A stretch of 64,000 nucleotides of DNA from Opisthorchis felineus (lineage: Eukaryota; Platyhelminthes; Trematoda; Opisthorchiida; Opisthorchiidae): the NCBI GenBank assembly GCA_004794785.1, contig SJOL01005644.1, positions 503,181-567,180 on the forward strand, in the 5' to 3' direction. The position numbers and the translations under genes were made by a program. Positions 59,301 to 64,000 of the stretch are shown one piece after another. The notes beneath the pieces are model-generated. The model was not told the origin of the DNA. It saw only the letters and a program-made list of their open reading frames with translations, and did no database searches. Numbering within the stretch: position 1 is the stretch's first letter; the number at the start of each line of letters is the position of its first letter.

Positions 59301-60025
59301 TATATATTTCGCTCGGTAGTCACACGAATATGCTTATCTATCTGGCTGCGAAATTGATTTTCACACCCCCAATAGATTCACTGAGTATCTGTTACGAATG
59401 GTAGTCGGGCCCGAGTTACCATCTCATAAAACATTATACATGATTCCCCACACACTATGAACATCCTAGCAACACCGCTTCCATGTCTATCACTTATAAT
59501 CATAAGCATAAGCCAGTGACCATCCAACCATTCAGAAGATATTCTAAAATACTTTCGTACCCAGTCCGAACTGGAGAGTGAACTGGAGTCCAAATTGTAA
59601 GGATAACCCTGAAATAGAACTGGTACCTGTACATTTAACTGATAAGTCAGGACGATTTAACTGGTCAAGAGGTTTTATTGTTTCGTTTAGTTTCATCCGT
59701 CGTTGAGGTAAAATGTGCAGTCTTGCTCAGGCAGGCACATAACAACAAGCTGGGACCGAAGAAAATGTGACACGCTACGTTCGTAAAATAGTCTGTTGGT
59801 TAGTGTATTGGATTTAGACGGCCTGACACCATTAGGATTTAACACTTCCATACACTCCAAAGCATTTTTCATATGTTTCTTGTTAGCAGGGGTTCAGGAC
59901 TACGAGAAATTATCTTAAGGAACCTTGTCAAAACTTACGTATTCCTCCGTGATCTTCGCGTTGCCCAATTCATGTCGTAACTCGCCGAACGTTATCTCAT
60001 GGCTGTTTACCTCTTCTTTCGACAT
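35204..60025 (-). CDS. SLC6/NSS sodium symporter gene, 12 exons
   Basis: Twelve exons join in consistent phase into a 585-residue, 12-TM sodium:neurotransmitter symporter family protein, a plasma-membrane carrier using the Na+ gradient to import an amino acid or similar solute. TM1 has the family signature S-A-V-G-T-G-N-I-W-R-F-P (68-79). TM6 holds Q-N-A-F-D-T-G-A-G (270-278). Compared with LeuT: R77 is the R30 gate; N306 matches Na1 ligand N286; A381, S384 and S385 match Na2 ligands A351, T354 and S355; D274 replaces Na1 ligand T254; S310 sits where LeuT has E290. The loop between TM3 and TM4 is about 26 residues, without the long glycosylated, disulfide-bonded loop of animal neurotransmitter carriers. 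Closest in style to bacterial NSS proteins. Substrate not predictable. The N-terminal exon and the exon 4 end are the least certain parts. Confidence 0.9.
35396..37941 (-). other. intron 11, transporter gene
   Basis: About 2.5 kb, GT-AG. Contains a T/A-only low-complexity run at about 37388-37450. Confidence 0.65.
37388..37450. repeat. A/T-only low-complexity tract
   Basis: About 60 bases of nearly pure A and T with repeated tttatt-type units, inside intron 11. Confidence 0.8.
37942..38059 (-). CDS. transporter exon 11 (TM11), residues 484-522
   Basis: Acceptor tatcttttcag, donor TTGAG|GTAAGT (phase 0). Encodes V-I-V-P-G-I-C-V-F-L-I-V-W-W and an extracellular loop before TM12. Confidence 0.9.
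38060..41560 (-). other. intron 10, transporter gene
   Basis: About 3.5 kb, GT-AG, the longest. Contains a relic of the 'ggtaaacaat' repeat at about 38715-38830. Confidence 0.65.
38715..38830 (+). repeat. dispersed 'ggtaaacaat' repeat, copy 1
   Basis: Contains 'tttggtaaacaatcggtaga', 'ttgctggacaaattttcggt' and 'aagcttcgtcaggcgaagtg'. Collinear with 41800-41890. Confidence 0.6.
41561..41712 (-). CDS. transporter exon 10 (TM10 and start of TM11), residues 433-482
   Basis: Acceptor tctacgaaacacag, donor ATCAC|GTAAGT (phase 2). Encodes D-N-T-W-G-Y-A-L-I-V and the loop with W-T-V-P-V-I-W. Confidence 0.92.
41713..43347 (-). other. intron 9, transporter gene
   Basis: About 1.6 kb, GT-AG. The repeat at 41800-41985 lies close to its 3' splice site. 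Confidence 0.65.
41800..41985 (+). repeat. dispersed 'ggtaaacaat' repeat, copy 2, with box
   Basis: Contains 'tctggtaaacaatgagcgga', 'aaaagtttcctcaggctagt' and, at its end, 'cagctgaatctctcgtttat', the box that also occurs in the hammerhead-bearing repeats. This links the two repeat groups into one family. Confidence 0.6.
43348..43439 (-). CDS. transporter exon 9 (TM9), residues 403-432
   Basis: Acceptor tgcatttttcag, donor ACCAG|GTAAGG (phase 0). Encodes P-H-R-I-A-V-T-S-S-L-L and A-V-G-L-P-S-A-I, ending L-E-N-Q before the D-N-T-W-G of exon 10. Confidence 0.9.
43440..43764 (-). other. intron 8, transporter gene
   Basis: 325 bases, the shortest intron. GT-AG, nothing recognised inside. Confidence 0.7.
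43765..43904 (-). CDS. transporter exon 8 (TM8), residues 356-401
   Basis: Acceptor gtttgttgcag, donor GGAG|GTAAGT (phase 1). Encodes L-F-F-L-C-L-I-F-A-G-L-S-S, with the A, S and S that correspond to the Na2-site ligands. Confidence 0.93.
43905..46595 (-). other. intron 7, transporter gene
   Basis: About 2.7 kb, GT-AG. Contains repeat relics at about 43975-44060 and 45805-45860. Confidence 0.65.
45805..45860 (+). repeat. 'gagactca...tcgtttatgatg' box, solo copy
   Basis: Reads 'ggagactcaaatgaatcaag' and 'ctgaatctttcgtttatgat', matching 33730-33770 and 41940-41975. Confidence 0.5.
46596..46730 (-). CDS. transporter exon 7 (TM7 and loop), residues 311-354
   Basis: Acceptor ttatcggcattcag, donor ACATG|GTAAGA (phase 2). 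Encodes S-I-T-I-F-S-T-V-F-S-T-L-I-G and ends S-G-P-G-S-T-G-L-T-F-T, the bacterial-style 'GPGLxF' entry into TM8. Confidence 0.93.
46731..47399 (-). other. intron 6, transporter gene
   Basis: 669 bases, GT-AG. Nothing recognised inside. Confidence 0.7.
47400..47562 (-). CDS. transporter exon 6 (TM6 and start of TM7), residues 257-309
   Basis: Acceptor tacctatttcag, donor GTAAG|GTAATT (phase 2). Contains P-S-L-W-I-A-A-A-S-Q-N-A-F-D-T-G-A-G and L-L-T-Y-A-T-Y, the unwound TM6 region that binds substrate and sodium. Confidence 0.93.
47935..47995 (+). repeat. decayed hammerhead-like relic
   Basis: The conserved CTGATGA is changed (ctaacaa) but GAAACC, a six-base loop and GGTC are kept, i.e. the ACC/GGU stem III and the GUC cleavage triplet of the family. 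Confidence 0.45.
48536..48590 (+). repeat. tRNA-like head of an unknown SINE
   Basis: A D-arm and box A-like sequence (tagctcagtcggtagaacat) is followed by 'tcgtccggtaagagc', like an anticodon arm. The box B region (ggaatcaaggcatcc) is decayed, so this is not a working tRNA gene; it could be a tRNA pseudogene or a second SINE family. Confidence 0.35.
49353..49470 (-). repeat. hammerhead-bearing repeat, truncated copy
   Basis: The 3' part (caggttgctgaaaactcttc, plus strand) is joined directly to an inverted copy of the 'gagactca' box (cataaacgagagactcatct), with the catalytic core missing. Confidence 0.5.
49514..49688 (-). CDS. transporter exon 5 (TM4-TM5), residues 198-255
   Basis: Acceptor cacttgtcag, donor TGGG|GTGAGT (phase 1). 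Encodes G-G-V-K-W-I-E-R-A-N and a strongly hydrophobic TM5, then K-F-L-F-T-P-T-W, matching the 'GIERANK...FLFTPDW' pattern of bacterial NSS members. Confidence 0.93.
49689..53139 (-). other. intron 4, transporter gene
   Basis: About 3.45 kb, donor GTAAAG if exon 4 ends at 53140. No missing exon is needed by family spacing. A G+C-richer block at 50410-50760 is unassigned. Confidence 0.6.
53140..53278 (-). CDS. transporter exon 4 (TM3, outer loop), residues 152-197
   Basis: Acceptor ttatctttacag. Encodes A-Y-Y-S-V-I-I-G-W and the short extracellular loop. I placed the donor at ACT|GTAAAG because it keeps S-N-P-V-R-T before TM4 and gives the normal spacing to exon 5. An alternative GC donor 21 bases earlier (CTG|GCAAGT) is also in phase 0 and cannot be excluded. 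Confidence 0.8.
53279..54829 (-). other. intron 3, GC-AG type
   Basis: About 1.55 kb. Donor GCAAGC, acceptor ttacag. Contains a G+C-richer stretch at 54320-54620 with no recognised origin. Confidence 0.75.
54830..55013 (-). CDS. transporter exon 3 (TM2 and start of TM3), residues 91-150
   Basis: Acceptor ttaattag, phase 1 in. Encodes TM2 (F-L-W-S-M-P-V-I-L-V-E-Y-A-I-G-R) and the following S-Y-R-K-F-M-G loop. The donor is AAG|GCAAGC, a GC instead of GT, with phase 2; joining there regenerates a Ser codon and continues TM3 in frame. Confidence 0.92.
55014..56627 (-). other. intron 2, transporter gene
   Basis: About 1.6 kb, GT-AG. Contains an inverted relic at about 56290-56385 of the dispersed 'ctggtaaacaat...ttgctggac' repeat. 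Confidence 0.6.
56628..56808 (-). CDS. transporter exon 2 (TM1), residues 30-89
   Basis: Acceptor after a pyrimidine-rich tract (tttcactttaag), donor AGAG|GTAAGT, phase 0 in and phase 1 out. Carries the acidic N-terminal segment and TM1 with G-N-I-W-R-F-P, the most conserved sequence of the family. Confidence 0.93.
56809..59938 (-). other. intron 1, transporter gene
   Basis: About 3.1 kb, GT-AG. Holds no element I can name. A plus-strand ORF at 57039-57311 shows no known domain. Confidence 0.5.
59939..60025 (-). CDS. transporter exon 1 (N-terminus), residues 1-29
   Basis: Starts at ATG 60025 and encodes a charged cytoplasmic tail beginning M-S-K-E-E-V-N-S-H-E. It ends at a strong donor (TAC|GTAAGT) in phase 0, matching the phase of the exon 2 acceptor. 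No family homology is expected here, so the link rests on splice sites and phase only. The frame is open further upstream to 60112, so the start could be earlier. Confidence 0.5.
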
Positions 60026-61699
60026 GATACAAAAGCAACAAGCTACATGTCTCTTGAGAATATAAAGATTCATGGAGTCCGATTCTATCCAACCGGATGT
60101 CCTCTCACCCATGAACCAAAGTCAGTGTTTCATATAGTGTGTGTTTACACAATCCGTTCTCTGAAGCTTGATCACCGAAGTACTATTTCGTGTGACACAG
60201 CTATTAGGTCACGTGCGCTATTACATCTTTCTGACCGCCATGCCTGATAAAATGCATCTGAAACAGCAGGACCAGTAGAAACAGTAGCAGAACCATCTTT
60301 TGTGATTCATTACATACTAAGTAGTAGCTAAATAACAGCCAAAATCTCTGCGCGAGAGACCAACCCTGTATGCAATTGGTTGACGGCCTAGTTGCATATC
60401 TAACATTTAACCTAAAATAACCTAAAATGTTTACTAAGACGCCCCTATTCCCCTAGTATTCCACATCGCACCTTGCACCCACCAAATGTTACGTACGATG
60501 ACAGTTACGTTAATTCGGTACTGGAAACCCAGCATATGTAGCTGCCGGACATCATCAATCAGCTAAGATTCGTCTGAGATGCATAATTTTGCCAACGTTT
60601 TGCCGACAAACCGATGTGTGGGCTGGTGGTCTGCCAGATCAAAGCGACCAGTGCAAAGATTACAGGCGCCGGTGATGGTATAGCTTGCTCTGTCGACAGA
60701 TTTGACGCCGTATCTGCTGCAAGATGCTCATTTACGAACTATTGTAGTGTTGGCGCTTTGATGTCACAAAGGAGGGTAAAATAATTGATATACTATTCGG
60801 TCCCGGGTTGCATGGTAATCACAAGTCCGTTCCAGGCTTGCTAACACAGAACCTCTGTTCATGGACAACAGTCGAACCAACAGACGGTGCTGCTAAGGTA
60901 GCAGAAGGCTGTGCGATGTTCACTGAAGTATGTTCAGGACTTTAGGAGCGCAGACATGTTCGCAAATCCACCATTTGGAGTTTTTGGGGGCAACGACACT
61001 CTTTGCTTGCCCGAACACATCAAGCCCCAGGTTACCAAGTCGGTAGCCCACGACCAGCGTTTCAGTTCATGGGGTTCATCAAAAGGACACCATCCTTAAT
61101 TTTCCGTCAAACATTACGCTCTCCTGGAACATTGGCTTGCGCATAATTGTCGAAATACGCCGTTTGGCAAAATAGATTGCTGTTAAAAGGGAGACTCAAT
61201 TGAATCTCTGCTGAACAAGAGATTCAACTAGATTCATTTCGTCACCCGCAAATGCCAACTTAGTTTCTTTGTTCTGGTAGAACATAAGGTTGACGGGGAT
61301 CGCGCTCATATAATGAACCACCAGAAGGATGAAACCAATGATGGGCTGTCGAAGCGTTTACAGCAGCGCCATGAGTAGTGCATTCCGTGAAGAAAATATA
61401 CTGCGGTATCTCGAACATCACCTAAAAATAAGGCGGCCTTTGTGCAGCACATTCAATTGAAGGATGCTATGAAGAGGAGATTCAGCTGGGATCGGGGTGA
61501 GTTGCCCTTTAACGTCAACTTCATCTTAAAATGTATGTATCTGGCTTGATGGCAGTGTCCTGTGCGCTGATGAAAAAGCTGATTTTCGCAGTAACCGTCG
61601 AAGATTTCGCAGCTGAGCATTGCAGTTTATTATATACACGCGTAAACAGTACTTAGTCTTCTGCAAACAAGCGAATAAGATAAAGGTACAGAAGTTTGG
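60026..61699. other. upstream region of the transporter gene
   Basis: Would contain the promoter of the minus-strand gene. I see no obvious TATA or initiator that I would defend, and no other gene. A 'gagactcaattgaatctctg' box relic lies at about 61191-61210. Confidence 0.4.
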
Positions 61700-62010
61700 A
61701 AAAACTCCCACTAGACCATCATTCGAAATGTACGGCGCAAGCATGTCCAGTGCAATGTCGACACCTTCAATTGGCAATCCACATGTCTGCAACTCTGCTC
61801 CCGTTCTACCATGTAGCCTTCGAATACGATTCATTGACACTGTTAAACAGGTCTATTTAGCAGGGACTGTCTATCGTATTTCGAGGCTGACAGAATCAAA
61901 AGCCTTTGTACAGTCTACAAGCGATAAATATAGTGGCTGAAGGTGTTCGCAGAACTTTTTTGCGGCGAAATGATTAGATCATCAACGAAGTCCGATTGAT
62001 CTTTACGTCA
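61700..62010 (-). pseudogene. non-LTR retrotransposon RT relic
   Basis: On the minus strand, near 61925-61885, the reading is V-D-C-T-K-A-F-D-S-V-S-L-E, preceded by H-L-Q-P-L-Y-like codons after a frame shift and followed, near 61840, by I-R-R-L-H-G-R-T-G-A-E-L-Q. These resemble the catalytic 'FVDxTKAFDSV' and 'IIRxLHDGMxA' blocks of LINE reverse transcriptases outside the RTE family above. It is short and broken. Confidence 0.5.
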
Positions 62011-63013
62011 TCCGATGTTAGTCCTCAAAGCTGAAAGTTTCTGTTGCAAGCACTTTATCCGTAGCTGCATGTTCGCTTGCCTTAGTCCTTCCACGTTTGT
62101 AGGAACGTTTGTTGACTACATTTGATGAGTCTTATTACCTGAACCTAAACGATAGTACGTTATGGGTTTTCCCACCATAATTGATCTAAAAGACCTAAAT
62201 GACACAATACTTTCAGTATCCACTCTTAAGCCGAGAGTTATGATTTAATTAGGAAGTACTTGCTTTTACAGAAAGCGACATTTGGCTTCGTGGAATCCCC
62301 AACCGCATTGTTGTTAACAACGCTGAAGACTACCTTGAACAATTCAAAATATGCTGCATGATGAAGGAATCCATCTGATGTTCTGAAAACGGAAGTTCAG
62401 TTGGAAGCAGCGCTCAGGCACTTTTGAAGGCACTTATGTATAGCCATTCTTTGATTACGGTGGATTAGGTGGTACTCATTTACCTAGGCTACGGATTTGT
62501 GCGGGTATCAAACAAGCTAACTACCATTCACTTGTACACGCTGCCTACATGTACTTATTTTCCAATAGAAGACTTGGAAGCAATATTTTGACACATTCGG
62601 ATGTGAAGCCGACATACTGACTCACCGGTAGTACTAACCATTCGTGCGCCCAGCGTTGACTTCTGTTAGTGGCGCTACGTTTCAGTAAACTGGAGCTCAA
62701 TAGCACTAGTTTAAAGATGATGTATCTGACGGGGCTGAAACTTCTGAACTCAATGATGTGGTAACGTTGTAAGCAGAGGCAGTTTTGAATATAAAATATA
62801 ACGAGCAGATAGAAAACAAAACAATTGTTATTCGGACATTAAAACGATCCTCTTTTAAAAAGCACTTATTTTTGCCTCAGTTTGGTTCTCATAAGACACT
62901 AGACTGAATTGCAGCTGATATGATATTCTTCACTTGAATGTGCTGCACAAAGGCCGTCTCACATTTCAGTTCACACGATGTTTGAGATATCGCAGTATAT
63001 TTTCTCGAAGGAA
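62011..63013. other. unassigned intergenic DNA
   Basis: Nothing recognised. Confidence 0.35.
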
Positions 63014-63150
63014 CACTACTAACAAGGTTGCTAAAACTCCTTAAGAGACCTTGTCCGGTTTCGCCCCTCTCCTCCGCGCCATTCAGGTAGACACAGTCTC
63101 ATATCTAAAACACTCTAAGACGCGGTAGGCCGCTTTGCTAAGCGTGATAC
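63014..63150 (-). repeat. hammerhead-bearing repeat, copy 2
   Basis: Minus strand: CTGAATGG in place of CTGATGAG, then GGCGAAACC, a six-base loop and GGTC. So the catalytic box is damaged while stem III (ACC/GGU) and the GUC triplet are intact. Confidence 0.5.
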
Positions 63151-63747
63151 TGGTACACTGTAGTTTAAGTTGGGCGGGAGAAATCTTCATCTGAAACTAG
63201 AGAAAGCAATATTCATTGGTGAAATTTTAGCCTCGACTATCCACAGTACTTAGTCTGTCACTGGAACGATTTGACACGAGAAGAAATGATGCACAGTGAT
63301 TGAAGTTACATTGGAGTTTTCTGGTGTGGGGCAACAAAATCGGGCGGAAAAAAACTCTCGGTGAAATAAGATGGATCGACAGCTTGATTATTATCACCTT
63401 CCGCTACTGTTCCAGGGGAAACATGTCTAAAGGATCGTGCGTTTACATGGACCATCCATGCTCTCCGAGTAATAGTCCAGCCCGCAAACCGTCCATACAT
63501 AAATCCTACAGAAAATTTATGGGGTCTAACACCTGCAACACCAACTTTAATGCCATCAGTGAAATGAAGATAGAAATTTTTCTGACATGTTTTATTCAGA
63601 GACATGCCAAAAAACTACCTTTCACTGATAAATATGGTGAACGATACAACTCACGAAGTCTATTCAATAGTGCATCTTTTTGGACTGATCTTGTGAGAGC
63701 TTCACGCTCTGTAGATATTTAGCATAATAATACCCTAATTTCACAAA
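63151..63747. other. unassigned intergenic DNA
   Basis: Holds a 140-codon plus-strand ORF (63300-63722) and an antisense ORF. Neither shows a domain I recognise, and the overlap suggests at most one is real. Confidence 0.35.
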
Positions 63748-63900
63748 GCAAACTACTCACAAGTTTACTGAAAGCTCTTGGACGGCCCTCGACAGGTTTC
63801 ACCCTTCTTGGAGCTCATCAGGTAGGTGTACTCCCCGAGTTTCCCTTAACCTTATGTTCTGTCCAATGTGGGTTCAAGTAGAACACAATGTTAACGGAAA
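63748..63900 (-). repeat. hammerhead-bearing repeat, copy 3
   Basis: Collinear with 33550-33720 on the minus strand: 'gggaaactcggggagtacac', core, then 'gagctttcagtaaacttg'. The catalytic boxes are CTGATGA (63815-63821) and GAAA (63797-63800). Confidence 0.6.
63770..63835 (-). ncRNA. hammerhead-ribozyme-like motif, copy 3
   Basis: CTGATGA, a weak hairpin with G-U pairs, and GAAAC in the right order on the minus strand. The cleavage-side arm (GGGCC) departs from the GGUC seen in other copies. Confidence 0.4.
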
Positions 63901-63910
63901 TTTGGAGACT

Positions 63911-63970
63911 ACGACTAACTGATGAGCCCCCAAAAAAGGCGAAACCGGCCGTGGGCTGTCGAAGAACATG
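63911..63970 (+). ncRNA. hammerhead-ribozyme-like motif, copy 4
   Basis: CTGATGA (63919-63925), a perfect GCC/GGC stem II closing a CCCAAAAAA loop, then GAAA (63941-63944) and CCGGCCGTGGGCTGTCG. CGAC before the core could pair with GTCG after it as an interrupted stem I. The best-preserved core in the window; stem III is imperfect (ACC against GGG). Confidence 0.5.
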
Positions 63971-64000
63971 TGAATAGTTTCCTTCATGAAAACATACCGC

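Noticed and set aside
61620..61940. 106-codon plus-strand ORF
   Set aside because: Antisense to the LINE reverse-transcriptase relic, which has clear family motifs.
63300..63722. 140-codon ORF near the window end
   Set aside because: No domain and an overlapping antisense ORF; too weak to call a gene.

Overview
This window is eukaryotic nuclear DNA, most likely from a trematode flatworm. I favour an opisthorchiid liver fluke (Clonorchis/Opisthorchis type), because the RTE-like LINEs, the tRNA-derived SINE and the CsRn1-type Ty3/gypsy element all look like families I associate with that group; this rests on recall, not on a search. There are no bacterial features (no operons, no Shine-Dalgarno sites, no CRISPR array), and the one host gene I can support is split by introns.

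Layout. 1-4566: tail of an RTE-like LINE followed by a CsRn1-like LTR element on the minus strand, with two LTRs, an intact 1056-codon pol and a badly shortened gag. 4838-21060: a graveyard of RTE-like LINE copies on both strands (4950-8515, 8520-8937, 9310-11885, 13835-14160, 17470-19330, 20030-21060), with a CR1/jockey-like LINE nested in the first, SINE copies (two with clear target-site duplications) and a recurring AAGTCTGAC-containing module. 21061-26100: mostly unassigned, with two more SINEs. 26100-27105: a decayed Penelope-like element with reverse transcriptase and GIY-YIG remnants. 27106-35203: little I can assign, except a repeat at 33550-33780 that carries a hammerhead-ribozyme-like core on the minus strand. 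35204-60025: one host gene on the minus strand. 60026-64000: upstream DNA with a LINE relic and more hammerhead-like repeats.

The host gene is the main biological content. I joined twelve exons by conserved family motifs, splice sites and intron phase into a 585-residue, 12-TM sodium:neurotransmitter symporter (SLC6/NSS). It looks more like the bacterial NSS branch than like animal neurotransmitter transporters: the second extracellular loop is short, TM6 reads Q-N-A-F-D-T-G-A-G, and the sodium-2 site residues are kept. It also has a serine where chloride-dependent animal members have one. Eleven introns (325 to about 3500 bases) hold mainly unassigned DNA and relics of the hammerhead/Penelope-type repeats; the RTE and SINE families that crowd the first 25 kb are almost absent there.

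Apart from the gypsy pol gene, every mobile-element coding region seen here is broken by stops or frameshifts. Boundaries of the decayed elements are approximate (often plus or minus 20-50 bases).
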